From positions 1-40,928 of the forward strand of contig MU602835.1 in assembly GCA_025201865.1 (NCBI GenBank): a stretch of 40,928 nt of DNA, in the 5' to 3' direction. The DNA is from Ramicandelaber brevisporus (taxonomy: Eukaryota > Kickxellomycota > Ramicandelaberales > Ramicandelaberaceae). Numbering within the stretch: position 1 is the stretch's first letter; each line of letters begins with the position of its first letter. Of the stretch, positions 1-10,148 are shown piece by piece. Under the pieces are notes generated by a model that was not told the DNA's origin, made no database searches, and saw only the letters and a list, made by a program, of their open reading frames with translations. The translations under genes and the position numbers were made by a program.

Positions 1-480
1 TTCACCAACCGCTCGGATGTGGCGCAGGTCGCGGCGTCTGTTGCGGACGCTGCCCGGTGCCGAAAGTCGTTCCCGCCGTTCAAGGAGCACAGCGACCAGT
101 ACGTGTGCGTCGAGCCTGCTGAGAGTGGAGCCGACACGTGCGTTGGCGACGGCGGCGCTCCGCTGGTCGTCGTCAGATCCAACCGAGTCCTGCTGGCCGG
201 CATCATGTCGCATGCCAACAGCGCCAGCAACCGGCCCAATCCGCCGTGCGGCCAGCCCGGCACACTCTCGTTCTTCTCCAGCAGCGCTGCCTACCTTCCG
301 TTTGTTGCGCAGTCTGCCGGCGTGCCCGTCGACTCTCTTCTGCCAGGACCGGACTCTCATGTGCGACTCGCGCCGCCCGCAGCATCGCCTCGTCCAAACT
401 CCTCACGGAGCACACAGCCGTTCTTGCAGCCGTCGCTGGTATTCCTAATATCCGTTGCTTTATATCTGAATGTGGTTTAA
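1..480 (+). CDS. Trypsin-fold (S1 family) pseudoprotease, copy A, 5' truncated by window edge
   Basis: The frame is open from base 1 to the TAA at 478-480 and encodes about 159 residues, the C-terminal half of a chymotrypsin-like domain. It shows the paired cysteines of the S1 fold and the segment DTCVGDGGAPLVV, which aligns with the family signature around the active serine (GDSGGP). The serine position (bases 151-153) is glycine here, so this copy should not be a working protease. A PPCGQPG segment matches the last conserved cysteine region. The protein ends in a Ser/Pro/Asn-rich spacer and a hydrophobic tail with no charged residues after it, which resembles a GPI-anchor signal; this is inference. 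The N-terminal half lies outside the window. The stop is 34 bp from the convergent stop of the next gene. The inverted partner copy is at the right end. Confidence 0.75.
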   Translation, partial: FTNRSDVAQVAASVADAARCRKSFPPFKEHSDQYVCVEPAESGADTCVGDGGAPLVVVRSNRVLLAGIMSHANSASNRPNPPCGQPGTLSFFSSSAAYLPFVAQSAGVPVDSLLPGPDSHVRLAPPAASPRPNSSRSTQPFLQPSLVFLISVALYLNVV

Positions 481-482
481 AC
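1..482 (+). repeat. Left arm of inverted repeat (trypsin-fold gene copy)
   Basis: Bases 1-482 match the reverse complement of 40200-40681 without indels. By eye I count 12 substitutions, about 97.5% identity. Similarity fades just after the stop codon, at the shared GTTTAAAC, though a weak gapped match may continue for about 25 bp. The repeat probably continues beyond base 1. Confidence 0.9.
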
Positions 483-514
483 TTAATCTTAATATAATGA
501 TTCTGCGAGTCTTC

Positions 515-934
515 TTACTCTTTGGAGAGGTCCGTAAGACGGTCGACTTCGCCCTCCCAGTTGTCGCGACCATTGAATGGGATGATGTTCATCTTCTTGA
601 CTGTGCTCGAATCGATGCAGCGAGCATTCACCGAGAATCCATCCGGATTGGAGCGAGGAATATAGAATACGCTGATGCCGCATGTTGAGCAGAACTTGTG
701 CTTGGCCGTGTGGGTTCCGAAGGTATATGTCGTCATCTGGCCAGGCTCATCACCGCTCAGGATATGCATGCGGCTTTTGGGCACAATGATGTGCAGGAAT
801 CCCTTGCGCTCGCAGACACTGCAATTGCACTGATCGACGTCCAGTTCAGCCGGAGCATCAATCTCGATGCGAACAGTACCACAGTGACAGGATGCGGTGT
901 GCTTGACAAACTCCTGTGTAGCTTCTTGGCTCAT
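515..934 (-). CDS. GFA / CENP-V domain zinc-binding protein
   Basis: A complete 139-residue protein starting at the ATG at 932-934. It is a single GFA (glutathione-dependent formaldehyde-activating enzyme-like) domain, also called the CENP-V/GFA fold. The zinc cysteines are in the expected order: C16/C18 in CHCG, C36/C38/C41 in CNCSVC and C82/C85 in FCSTCG. The length matches small fungal and bacterial members. The family binds structural and catalytic zinc; its substrates are mostly unknown, and several members were named for a formaldehyde-glutathione activity that is not general. There is no signal peptide, so a cytosolic location is likely. It is divergent from UBA2 across 253 bp. The family call is secure; a specific function is not. 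Confidence 0.85.
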   Translation of the reverse strand: MSQEATQEFVKHTASCHCGTVRIEIDAPAELDVDQCNCSVCERKGFLHIIVPKSRMHILSGDEPGQMTTYTFGTHTAKHKFCSTCGISVFYIPRSNPDGFSVNARCIDSSTVKKMNIIPFNGRDNWEGEVDRLTDLSKE

Positions 935-1187
935 TGATGGTGGATATATGGGTGGAGAAAAGATTACAGTTTCACAGGCAGGCAGGCAGGCAGGCAGGCA
1001 GACAAACAGGCAGGCAGGTAGAAGTTGTGTTGGTTGAGGTGTCTTGTGAGTACAGTTGAAGGTGTCGGAGGAAGAAGAAGAGGAAGAAGAACCGAAAAAG
1101 CGCCGAAGGGTCTGTCAGCTGGACTCGCTTGCCCAATAAGTACCACTCTCCGAACGAAACGAAAATAAAAACAAATAAAAAATAAAC
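935..1187. promoter_or_regulatory. Shared divergent intergenic region of the GFA-domain gene and UBA2
   Basis: These 253 bp must hold the 5' regions of both divergent genes. They contain the CAGG repeat and a purine-rich GGAAGAAGAAG tract near 1065-1095. The UBA2 start is preceded by A-rich sequence. No clear TATA box was seen. Confidence 0.5.
975..1019. repeat. (CAGG)n tetranucleotide microsatellite
   Basis: About six CAGG units, an interruption (CAGACAAA), then three more units. It lies 40-85 bp upstream of the GFA-domain start codon, in the divergent promoter region. Confidence 0.9.
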
Positions 1188-3290
1188 ATGGCTCACAAGT
1201 CTGACAGCTGCGGCCAGAGCAGTCTTTACACAGCTGCGGCTGCGCAGCTGCTTGGTAAGCAGCTTGTTGAACGCATTCAGTCAGCTCGGCTGCTGGTTGT
1301 TGGCTCTGGCGGTATCGGTTGCGAAGTGCTGAAGGGTCTGATTGGAGCTGGTTTTCGCACGATCGAGGTTGTTGATCTGGACACGATCGACTTGTCTAAC
1401 CTGAACCGACAGTTCCTCTTCCAGCACAACCACATCAAGCAGTCAAAGGCCATCGTTGCATCGCAGGCTGTACAGCACTTTGGGCACGCGCCAGATCCAG
1501 ACGTCGGAGTGCAGATTACACCGCATCATAACAACATCTTCGAAGCTCAATTTGATCTTGCCTGGTATCGCAGCTTCGATCTGATATTGAATGCTTTGGA
1601 CAACTTGGAAGCGCGTCGACGCGTGAATCTGATGTGCATGGCGGCAGGTGTACCTTTGGTCGAGTCTGGCACGGCTGGCTACCAGGGCCAGGTCATCGCC
1701 ATCGTTCCCAAGCAAGCAGCATCAGACGACGACTCGAAGCACATGCCACACACGGAATGCTTTGACTGTCAGCCACAGCCGGTGCCCAAAACATTTCCCA
1801 TTTGCACAATTCGCAGTACTCCAAGCACACCGATTCATTGTGTTGTTTGGGCCAAGGATTATCTCTTTGCGCACCTGTTTGGTGTTGCGGAAGACATCCA
1901 GGAGGATCAGTCGCCTCAATCGGAGAGCGGCGATGGCGATCCGGACTCGAGTGAGGCCAAGGAGATTGCACAGCTGCGCGAGGAGACAGCTGCGTTGGTA
2001 AAGCTCCGTGACAGTGTCCACACCGCCAGTCCAGATTGCGCCAAAATGGTCTTCGACAAGGTGTTCAGCTCTGATGTGCATCGTTTACTGTGTATGGATG
2101 AGATGTGGGCAGACCGTCCACGCAAGCCAACTCCTCTGGACTACGATACGGTCTCAAACTCAGTCACATCTGCAACAGAGTCCAGCTCAGACTCAGCAAC
2201 CGACAGCTCTTTGCGCGATCAGCGAATTTGGTCTCTCGAGCAGGCACTCTCCGTGTGGCGCAGCAGCTTGAACACTCTCGCACAGACGGTGGCCGATGGC
2301 AGCAATGGTGATCAGCTGTCATTTGACAAGGACGATGACGCGATGCTTGACTTTGTTACGGCGACGGCGTATCTGCGTGCATACATCTTCGGTATCCCAG
2401 TCCAGTCACGCTTCCAAGTCAAGCAGATGGCAGGCAACATCATCCCAGCCATTGCCACTGCCAACGCAATGGTCGGCGGCATGATGATCATTCAGGCTAT
2501 CAAGCTACTCAACAACGCCAGCAATCTCAAGGCAGAACAGCCCGATCAGTTTGTGCCAATGCCAATCAAGAACACGTTTATGCGGTACGGCCAGGGTCGT
2601 CCAAGTCGCTTCTACATTAGCACTCGGCCCGATCAGCCAAATCCAAAGTGTGCAGTCTGTTCCAACACTTTTGCATGCGCTGTACTCAACGCCAACGAAA
2701 CCACTTTGGGTCAATTTATTGACGCATTGATTGCATCCATCAAGGAGAGCAGCGGTGGTGATGACGACATTGATGAAGACGATATTCGCGAAGAGCTGTC
2801 GATTGAAGAGTCCGGGCGGCTGCTGTATGACATGGACCTCGACGATAACCTTGGCAAGTCGCTCAAGCAGCTCAACATCAACCCAGGCTCGACGGTGACA
2901 GTTGTGCGTGATCCATCGACATCGTCTCAGTCAGTCAAGATCTCGTTTACCATTGTGCATTCACTTGATGCTGAGGGTGTTCAGCACGATGTCAAACCCG
3001 AGTCATGGATTCCTCCTCTAGCTCCAGCTGAGACGGAAAAATCCTGCGAGGACGACAATATTCCTGCTGAGCAACCAGGCACCGCCATCGTCTCCAATGG
3101 AATGGTTGACCTCTCGAGTGATTTCAGCGAGTCGGTGACGCTCAAACGGAAACTCGAAGATAACGATGCCACAACTGCTGCCATCGGCGAATCCGTCAGC
3201 GCTGAGGCTAAGCGTTCCAAGGTTGAGGAGTCGAGCAATAATGGTCCAGTGTCTCTGGATGAAGACGATGACGATTTAGTTGCATTGTAA
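1188..3290 (+). CDS. UBA2: SUMO-activating enzyme subunit 2 (Uba2, E1 catalytic subunit)
   Basis: A 700-residue protein, slightly longer than yeast or human Uba2 (about 640). With its Aos1 partner it adenylates SUMO and carries it as a thioester before transfer to Ubc9, mainly in the nucleus. Visible features in order: nucleotide-binding loop GSGGIG near residue 40; the E1 adenylation motif DLDTIDLSNLNRQFLF; zinc cysteines CFDC near 190 and CAVC near 490; catalytic Cys206 in FPICTIRSTPS; a ubiquitin-like fold domain near 520-590; and a C-terminal tail with basic KRKLED and KRSKVEE clusters, likely nuclear localisation signals. The extreme C-terminus (DEDDDDLVAL) has the look of a SUMO-interacting motif. 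The first ATG after the A-rich leader is used. It is convergent with EDE1, 123 bp between stops. Confidence 0.96.
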   Translation: MAHKSDSCGQSSLYTAAAAQLLGKQLVERIQSARLLVVGSGGIGCEVLKGLIGAGFRTIEVVDLDTIDLSNLNRQFLFQHNHIKQSKAIVASQAVQHFGHAPDPDVGVQITPHHNNIFEAQFDLAWYRSFDLILNALDNLEARRRVNLMCMAAGVPLVESGTAGYQGQVIAIVPKQAASDDDSKHMPHTECFDCQPQPVPKTFPICTIRSTPSTPIHCVVWAKDYLFAHLFGVAEDIQEDQSPQSESGDGDPDSSEAKEIAQLREETAALVKLRDSVHTASPDCAKMVFDKVFSSDVHRLLCMDEMWADRPRKPTPLDYDTVSNSVTSATESSSDSATDSSLRDQRIWSLEQALSVWRSSLNTLAQTVADGSNGDQLSFDKDDDAMLDFVTATAYLRAYIFGIPVQSRFQVKQMAGNIIPAIATANAMVGGMMIIQAIKLLNNASNLKAEQPDQFVPMPIKNTFMRYGQGRPSRFYISTRPDQPNPKCAVCSNTFACAVLNANETTLGQFIDALIASIKESSGGDDDIDEDDIREELSIEESGRLLYDMDLDDNLGKSLKQLNINPGSTVTVVRDPSTSSQSVKISFTIVHSLDAEGVQHDVKPESWIPPLAPAETEKSCEDDNIPAEQPGTAIVSNGMVDLSSDFSESVTLKRKLEDNDATTAAIGESVSAEAKRSKVEESSNNGPVSLDEDDDDLVAL

Positions 3291-3413
3291 GATCACCAAG
3301 TTATTGAAATAAGAACTTAAACAAAGAAAGAAAGGCGGAAGGAGAAGTAAGATGAGAAGGAGGAGTAAGAGGAGTAAGAAGAGAAAAAGAACAAAAGAAC
3401 AAAAGAAAGAGGG

Positions 3414-3867
3414 TTAAGATTGCATCATAAGACGCTCAGCTGCTTCCTGAACATCGAATCCACTTTGCTCGAGGGCGCCAATTGCCTTCTCACGCGAGAA
3501 ACCCATACCGACAAGCACCTTTACCTGCTCAATGTCATCAGAGTCTGCATCGTGGCGGGATTGTGATCGACCAATAACAGGAATGTCGGAAATTGGGTCA
3601 GGCTGAGAAGGAGCAGCAGAAACGAATGGCTCTGGCATTGGCATTGGCATCTGAACAGGTGGTTGCTCGAATTCATCATTGAGCGGATCTTCAAACACTG
3701 CATCCTTGAAGCTCATTTCATAAGTTGGTAGCGATTCATTGGTGTCAAATGCATCAATTGGAACTGGAGCGGAAGACACAGACATGGATGCGGCAGAAAC
3801 GAGATCGGCAGAGCCAAACAATGCATCGAATTCATCAGCAGCAGGAGTTGGAGCTGGTTCAATGATG

Positions 3868-3898
<31 letters not shown>

Positions 3899-6800
3899 CA
3901 GGTGCTTCTGTGGCGATGACATCTCTTGGCACCTCGGTTGCAGGCTGAGTTGATTCTGGTGCCGGTGCTGGTGCTGGTGCTGGTGCTGGTGTATCCTCTA
4001 CCACGGGAGCAGTCGAGGTTACAGTTGGAGAAACGCTGACCCATTCACCACTTCCAAACAAGTCCTCGAATGCGTCACTTGATGATGGCTGTGTAGATGC
4101 TGAGCTTGCAGCAGCAGTAGTAGTAGCAGTAGCAGCAGCAGCGGTCGTTGTGACTTCATCAGCAACAGGGGCATCGGTGGATGGCGCGTCGGGGCTGATT
4201 GACGGCTCGGAAATTGGCAGATTCTCGATGGCTGGTGCGGGGGATTCTTGAGCGCTCTCATCAGATATTGGAGCCTCAGCTGTGGCATCGACCTCGCCAA
4301 GAGGAGTGCCAAAATCAGTCTTGCTCTCAGTGGAATCCGTCGTTTGTGCCGAAGAGGAACGGGTAGCTTCAGTGTCAGCATCAACCTTGATTTCAACATC
4401 AGGCTCGGCTTGCTGGGTGATATCCTCAACTGGAAGCACATCGCTGGCTGCTTGTTCTTGAATCGGCTGAACCTGGTCAACATCGAGGTCGGGTAGCTCG
4501 GGGAACTTGGACTCAAACTCCTCGACGATATCCGCGGGCTGAGGCACAGAGGCAGGCGGCGTAACCTTGTAGGCGGCGGGATTGGTTGGGTCGACGGGTT
4601 CATCAAATTCATCGCCACTGCTCTCTTCATCATTGTCATCATCATTGCCGTATTTGGTCTCAGCTGCTGGGACAGATGCAGGCTCAGTATCCACAGCAGG
4701 CTCAATTGAGACAGGTGGCTCAAAAGTTGCCCACGATGTGTCTAGTGGCGGGAAGGCGTCGGGACCAATCACTTGGGATAGCGACGAGGACGGTTTCTTT
4801 GCGATGGTATCAGATGAAGGTGGTGGTGGCGGTGGAGTGTGCCGAGAGCTGGTGGGCTTGATAGTGGAGCCACTGCGAGCCAACATGAGCGACGCGAACG
4901 GATCAGAAGAGTTGGCGCTGGATGCGCTTGGAGAATCTGCCTCATTCGGGAGAGCTGATGGTGGAGGAGGCGGTGGTGGGAGCATGCTGCGGCGCACAGT
5001 TGCATTGCGCTTAGCCAGGGTCTCTGAGGCTACGGAGCGTGCAGGAGGCGGCGGTGGTGGTGGAGATGATTGTTCAAGAACTGATGCCTGTGGTGGGCTC
5101 TGAGTGAGAGGCATATCAAGACCAACGGATGGCGCAACGCTTTCATCCGGCTCGCTGAAGAATGCAGCTTCAAATGCGTCATCGCCAGAAGATGAAGGCA
5201 ATGGCTCAGTGTCGATCTGCTGCTGGAGAGCGGTGGATTGCACAGCTACATCTTGAATAGCTTGGCGGGTCGCTGCTGCCTGAGCCTCTGCTTGCTGTCT
5301 AGAAAGTTGAACTTGCTCGAGTTGACGGTGCAAATCCTCAACCGTAGCCAATGCTGCTCTGTGCTCGTCCGATGCTTGAAGGGCTGCCTTTGTTGCTTCG
5401 TCAAGAGCTGCCTTCTCCGCCTCGAGCTGCTGTGTAAGCTGCGCCATCTCAATTGTTGTGATTGTGATGGTATTTTGGCGGAACTGAGCTGCTCTTGAGC
5501 TGATATCAACAACTTGACGACTCAGTTCATGCATCTCCGTAACAAGAGCATCACGCTGAGCCTGGGCTTGCTGAAGCTCACCTTCGGCTGTAGCCACCTG
5601 TGAATGCAGGTCTGTGAGTTGAGAATGAGCAGTGTTATATTCACGCTGAAGTACCTCGACGCTGGTCACCACGGCTGCGTACGATGCCTTGGCAGCCTCT
5701 AGCTTGCTGGTCAACTCGGTCTTCTTGGCGGTCAATGATCCCAGGTTGCGCTCATATCCATCACGCTCCGCTGCCTTGGCCGATGTAAGAGTCGCCTGGG
5801 ATGCAATCTGAGCACTCAGTGACATGATATCGGGGTGAGCATCAACATCGGCAGCGAGCAGGGAGGCTGTGGTGGTCGCAGGCGGAGTGCTGACGGATGA
5901 TGTCGCAGTGAACGAACGAGACAGAATTGATGACTCAGACTTGAGGCCACGGTCGATGCTGTCAAACACTTCGGCATTCAACGAGGATGGGATCTTCTGG
6001 CCAGCCTGAAGCTTTCGAATCAGATGCATAGCAGCAATGAACTCGGTGCACCCAAGGCGACCGAGACCCTTCCGATCAGCGAGATTCCACACTGCAAACA
6101 GCTCTTCTTTGGATAGGCCAGACTTGGTGAAGAAGGCAACAGCATCGTGTCCACCAATGAAGCCAGACGAGGTCGAATCCAGAGTTGCAAAGTCACGCTT
6201 GAATTCATCAATCTCCGTCTGTGGAACTGAATCGCTGGATAAGCTTTTGACCGCGGGAGTCGGCTTTACGCTAGTAGGAGTCAAAATTGGAGAAGAGAGG
6301 AAGGAGGCTCGTGGTTGCGGTATAATAGCTGCTGGAGTAGGTGTAGATGTTGCTGCTGGTGGAGGACTGAGCAAGCTCGATGGCAGAGTTGAAGGGATAG
6401 CGCTGGCGCCTTTTGTCATGGCAACCTGAATGAGATACATGGCAATGGCAAAGTCATTTCGATCCAGTTTACCGCGACGCTGGGTATCAGCAAGATTCCA
6501 AATTAAGCCCAGAGTCTCAGTAGGCAATTTTGACTTACGGAACAAATTGCTGGCGACATCGGCGCTCAACAAGCCAGTGGCTGGATCTGGACGAGCTCCA
6601 TCAAACATACGGCCAAAGCGTTCGCGGTCTGACGCAGAGATGCCGCCAGTGGATGATGACGATACAGCACCGGAGCTTGCGAGACTGCTGACACTTCCGC
6701 GGCTTGTAAGAGAGGGCGAGCCAACGGTGGATGCAACGGTCGAGAGTCTGGCAGCGGCGGAGAGGAGAGTGGATGCGGATGCGGCTGGAGCACCCGAGGC

Positions 6801-7448
6801 ACTGGAGATGCTGCCTGCAAACGATGAGATGCGGGATGGCGATGCTGGGCCAGGGATGGAATCGCCTGATGCCGAGCCTCCACCGAGGTGTAGTGGTACA
6901 TTGTGAAGAGATGCTGCGGGAGATGTGCTGGCGGTCGATACGGCCGCATGCACGGCAGGTGCCTCATGCTGGTCATCCAAACGAACTGGGCCGGTTGGCT
7001 CGCTGAGTCGACTGATGGAGATTAGACCGCCATACTGCTGAGCAACTGCGGCCAGCTTGAGCGCGACAGAAATGAATCTGAGGTTGAACTTCTCGGGTGT
7101 ATCCTTCTTTGCAGCCTGCCAAATGTCGCTCAGCTGTGACTGGGGCAGACCAGTGCGCGATAGGATGCTGGCAGCCTGCTCGCTTGATATCTCACCCTTG
7201 TCAGCTGTATCCAGAGAGCGGAAGATTGTAAAGTACTGGAGAGACTCGCTGTCGCTCGCACGCCAGGATGACGACAAGAACGACAGTGAAGTTGCTGGCA
7301 TGATGCTGGCACGCTTGTTCGCTCCTGATAAGGTTGACGAGGCTGGAGGGGAAACGTTTGGCAGGATCGTGCTCATTCTATTCTGCGATGCTGCTGCTGA
7401 TGCGCGCGCGGCTGCAGCGGTTGGCGGCTTGCCTAACGGAGAAGACAT
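3414..7448 (-). CDS. EDE1: Ede1/Eps15-like endocytic scaffold with three EH domains and a C-terminal UBA
   Basis: A 1344-residue protein with the Ede1 architecture. Three EH domains lie near residues 70-140, 274-345 and 414-490; the second and third carry the characteristic xWNLAD helix. A long coiled coil spans roughly 545-740. Proline runs follow (PPPPPPP modules near 800-900), then an acidic, low-complexity Ala/Pro/Ser region and a UBA domain in the last 40 residues (VGMGFSREKA...). Ede1 is an early-arriving scaffold of clathrin-mediated endocytosis: EH domains bind NPF-type ligands, the coiled coil oligomerises, and UBA binds ubiquitinated cargo. The EH2 and EH3 core motifs look intact; EH1 is more divergent. 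The ATG at 7446-7448 is the natural start. Poly-Ala and PAPAPA repeats near 3860-3990 are likely length-variable. It is divergent from the CENP-W-like gene. Confidence 0.93.
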
Positions 7449-7580
7449 TTGTTTGTCAGAGAGTTGCTGTATGAGAGAGCAGAAGTTGACCTTGGCGGTT
7501 TGGGCGATCGCCTGGAAAATAAGCTCACAATAAAAAAAAACAACAACAACAACAGTAGCAACAACAATAACAACAGCCAG
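7449..7580. promoter_or_regulatory. 132-bp bidirectional intergenic region of EDE1 and the CENP-W-like gene
   Basis: The start codons of the two divergent genes are only 132 bp apart. The half next to the CENP-W-like gene (about 7531-7580) is an A-rich CAA/ACAACA repeat, probably its 5' leader. No TATA box was seen. The frame stays open upstream of 7581, but it would encode an Asn-run-rich extension that the family lacks. Confidence 0.55.
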
Positions 7581-7844
7581 ATGAGCCGTCCAACAGTGCC
7601 AAGCACAGCCAAGCCAGGCCGCACACGGCGCATGTTCCAGCGCGGCAGGATAAGCCGGCTAGTTCGCAGCCAGCAGCCTCGGCTAAGGCTATCTCCTGCT
7701 GCGGAAACAGCCCTGTATCTCGACTATGTATTATTTATCGAACGGCTGGCCAAAGCTGCCCAAACAGCGACATCAGATGGCAAGCTCAGCGGCGACGATA
7801 TCGAAGCTGCTTCCCGTAAAGTATTAGCTGAAATGCGCACTTAA
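7581..7844 (+). CDS. CENP-W-like histone-fold kinetochore protein
   Basis: An 87-residue basic protein, starting at the ATG at 7581 (MSRPTVPS). After a basic N-terminus (GRTRRMFQRGRISRLVRS) comes QPRLRLSP and then helices containing ALYLDYVLFIERLAK and DDIEAASRKVLAEM. This pattern matches CENP-W, which has a basic N-terminus, a PQLRL segment, an LLFVHRLAEE-type helix and a final AAKVILKK-type helix, and is 88 residues long in human. CENP-W pairs with CENP-T in the inner kinetochore; Wip1 is the fission yeast member. The upstream ATG-less extension from 7449 encodes an Asn run from CAA repeats and is probably leader. It could be another short histone-fold protein, but the spacing and PRLRL motif favour CENP-W. 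No CENP-T gene is visible here. Confidence 0.65.
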   Translation: MSRPTVPSTAKPGRTRRMFQRGRISRLVRSQQPRLRLSPAAETALYLDYVLFIERLAKAAQTATSDGKLSGDDIEAASRKVLAEMRT

Positions 7845-7940
7845 AAGTAATAAGAATAAGAAAAAGAAAACACAAGATGTATCATAGCAATGAACGAGTG
7901 AGAGGATGAGAGGAATCGCAGTGATTTAGATGCAATACTG

Positions 7941-7972
7941 ATTGTTGTTGTTGTTGTTGTTGTTGTTGTTTT
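7941..7972. repeat. (TTG)n trinucleotide microsatellite
   Basis: About nine TTG/GTT units ending in a T run, between the convergent ends of the CENP-W-like gene and the transporter gene (130-bp gap). Confidence 0.85.
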
Positions 7973-7974
7973 TC

Positions 7975-9393
7975 TTAGATCTTTACCAGAAGCTTGCGTG
8001 TTCTAGATACTCTGAATAGACAAAGGAAGAGATCGCAGCCAGCCAGGATGCATCCGCCAAAGAGAATGACGGGAGTAAAGTTAGTTGTGGTTGGGTCGGA
8101 GCCCAGGATGGCACCGGCAATTGGCGAGCCAGAAACTGAGCCGATGGCATTGCCCATCATTGTCAAGCCGAGGGTGGATGCGAAGCCAGCAGCACCCCAT
8201 GTATCGATGACAATGAGCGGGATGTTGGAGATGTAGGCACCGCAGAACGCGCCGTAGATGACAGCGAAGGCATAGAATGGGCCGATGGTGGTGAAGGGAA
8301 GCCACAGAATGAACACGCTGCCAGCGGCAATCAGGACAGAGACAGCAACGTTATTGACTGGGCCGACAAGGTCAGCTGCATAGCCGCCAAGAACACGGCC
8401 GGCAACGCTGCCACCGTTGAGGACTGAGAGAAGAGACGATGCTTGAGAGGCGGTGTATCCGAGACGAGATGCTTGGACTGGCAGGTAGTAGAGTGGCACA
8501 AAGTAGGCGACGTTGCTGCACACACCAGACAGAAGCAGGAAAACAAACTTGATGTCCTTGAACATGACCCACTTGTACATGTCCTTTACGCTTGGACGAG
8601 GACGATCCTTTGGCGGTGGGTTGAGTGGCTTGAGCAGCAAACCGGCGGTAAATGTGCCGCCAAGAACAATGAAGCCCATGACGCGCAGTGCCCAGTGGAT
8701 GCCCATGGATGAGATGAGGGATGTAGTGATTGGCGCCAGAGCGAGACCACCGACACCAGAACCGGCGATGGCGAATCCAGTGGCGAGGCCGCGGTACTTT
8801 TGGAACCACTGCGCAGGCAAAGATGTGCAGGGCAAGTAGATCATGCTGGAGCCAATGCCAACCAAGATGCCTTGAGTCAAGAATAGCTGCCACAGCTCAT
8901 GCGCAAAGGATGCCAGAATCATGCCTAGGCACATGATGATGGAGCCACTGACGACTGTCATTCTCACGCCAACCAGGTCATTGACATATCCTGAGAACGG
9001 ACCAAGCAAGTTCATCATGCACACTGTCAATGTGCCGACAAACGAGATGGTTGATGGCGACTCGCGGCCTTTGAATAGCACTTCAGTGTAGTATCTGTTG
9101 AAGGCGCCGTACGCATTGATCATGCCGAACGACAAGCCCATGCAGATGAATGTGCTGATCAGAACAACGAATCCATATCCACCATCCGGCGGCTCGCGCA
9201 GTGGAGGCGAGCCTTGTTCGCTCGGGCATGCGGTCTGGTCGTTCTCGGTGTCGCTGCCAATCGCTGCTTCATCCTGTTCTTTGTCGAACTTTTCGTCATG
9301 AAGCGGCACTGAGGCAAACTCTGTGCCACCGCCACTTCGAATGATGGTAGTTGCACCATCATGCACACTTTCGGACTTTGTAAGAGAAGACAT
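7975..9393 (-). CDS. MFS transporter, monocarboxylate transporter (MCT/SLC16-like) family
   Basis: A 472-residue protein from the ATG at 9391-9393 (MSSLTKSES). The frame is open further upstream, but that stretch reads a T/C-rich leader and adds an implausible hydrophobic N-terminus. A hydrophilic acidic N-terminal tail precedes the MCT signature DGGYGFVVLISTF at residue 70, which opens TM1. The rest has the pattern of 12 membrane helices with a central cytosolic loop (PPPKDRPRPSVKDMYKW). Fungal MCT-like proteins are proton-coupled or facilitative carriers of small carboxylates and other solutes; the substrate cannot be read from sequence. It ends in RKLLVKI with no obvious targeting motif. 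A TATA box lies about 150 bp upstream of the ATG. Confidence 0.87.
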   Translation of the reverse strand: MSSLTKSESVHDGATTIIRSGGGTEFASVPLHDEKFDKEQDEAAIGSDTENDQTACPSEQGSPPLREPPDGGYGFVVLISTFICMGLSFGMINAYGAFNRYYTEVLFKGRESPSTISFVGTLTVCMMNLLGPFSGYVNDLVGVRMTVVSGSIIMCLGMILASFAHELWQLFLTQGILVGIGSSMIYLPCTSLPAQWFQKYRGLATGFAIAGSGVGGLALAPITTSLISSMGIHWALRVMGFIVLGGTFTAGLLLKPLNPPPKDRPRPSVKDMYKWVMFKDIKFVFLLLSGVCSNVAYFVPLYYLPVQASRLGYTASQASSLLSVLNGGSVAGRVLGGYAADLVGPVNNVAVSVLIAAGSVFILWLPFTTIGPFYAFAVIYGAFCGAYISNIPLIVIDTWGAAGFASTLGLTMMGNAIGSVSGSPIAGAILGSDPTTTNFTPVILFGGCILAGCDLFLCLFRVSRTRKLLVKI

Positions 9394-10148
9394 TGAGGGA
9401 GTGTTTGCAAGAAAGCAAGAAAGCAAGAAAGAAGGAAAGTAAGAAAAGAAAGACAAGATAGAGACTTGTTGGAAAGGATACGGAGGTAAGGGCAAGCATC
9501 GACGGACTCAAGAAACAGGCGCAGACTACCCAACTTGGTCAGCTTATATAAAGGTCGCCAACCCCAATCATCGGTATTTCCGTATCCGACGCAAGCCAAT
9601 GATGGTTTTCCCGATATTTTATTTCCAGGCCAGTCACAATTCGGAAGTGAGCATCTCATTTAAACCACGGCCCCGATGAATGTCGGATCCTACAATTTTA
9701 ATATCCGCCGGCATGCATGCTACTGTCAATGTACCTATTACCAATGCAGCTGCTACTGTTGCTGCGCCACTTCATACTTATCAATTAATCACGCAATGCG
9801 CATCAGCCCTTTCTTTAAACAAAAAACAAAGACAGCAACAAAAACAAGCAAGTGAGTTTAAGTGGATTTTGGTTGGAAAAGGAATGCTGCACAAAGGTGG
9901 GGAGGAATTCGGTGTTCAGCCTCCTCGATTTTGGCGTTTCGTTGCTGTTTTTGTGAATTCGCCTATTCGACGCGAGCCCACTGCGACCCAAATCTCATCT
10001 GAATCGTAGTCAGATTGTCGCACCACCAGCTGAAACGTCCTCTCTTACTTACTTGCTTGCTTCCTCACTTGCCTACTCACTTCTTTGCTTCCTTACTTAC
10101 TTCATCTTCTCTCCACTCGCTTCATCTTAGCGGCTTACTGGTTCCAAG
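9394..10148. promoter_or_regulatory. 755-bp divergent intergenic region of the MCT-like and NIPSNAP genes
   Basis: The left part is the T/C-rich (GAAA/CTTGC) leader and promoter of the transporter. The right part (about 10020-10140) is a CTT/ACTT-rich pyrimidine leader before the NIPSNAP ATG. An open frame at 9680-10009 (+) shows no family similarity and I do not call it a gene. Confidence 0.5.
9544..9551 (-). promoter_or_regulatory. TATA box of the MCT-like transporter gene
   Basis: The minus strand reads TATATAAG inside CTTTATATAAGCTG. It is 151 bp upstream of the proposed ATG at 9393, a similar distance to the TATA box of the thiolase gene. Confidence 0.5.

Noticed and set aside
7449-7580. 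N-terminal extension of the CENP-W-like gene
   Set aside because: It lacks an ATG at its start and encodes an Asn run from CAA repeats; the internal ATG at 7581 gives the family length.
9680-10009. 109-codon open frame between the transporter and NIPSNAP genes
   Set aside because: It has no family similarity and reads through promoter-like and A-rich sequence; composition is unlike neighbouring coding genes.
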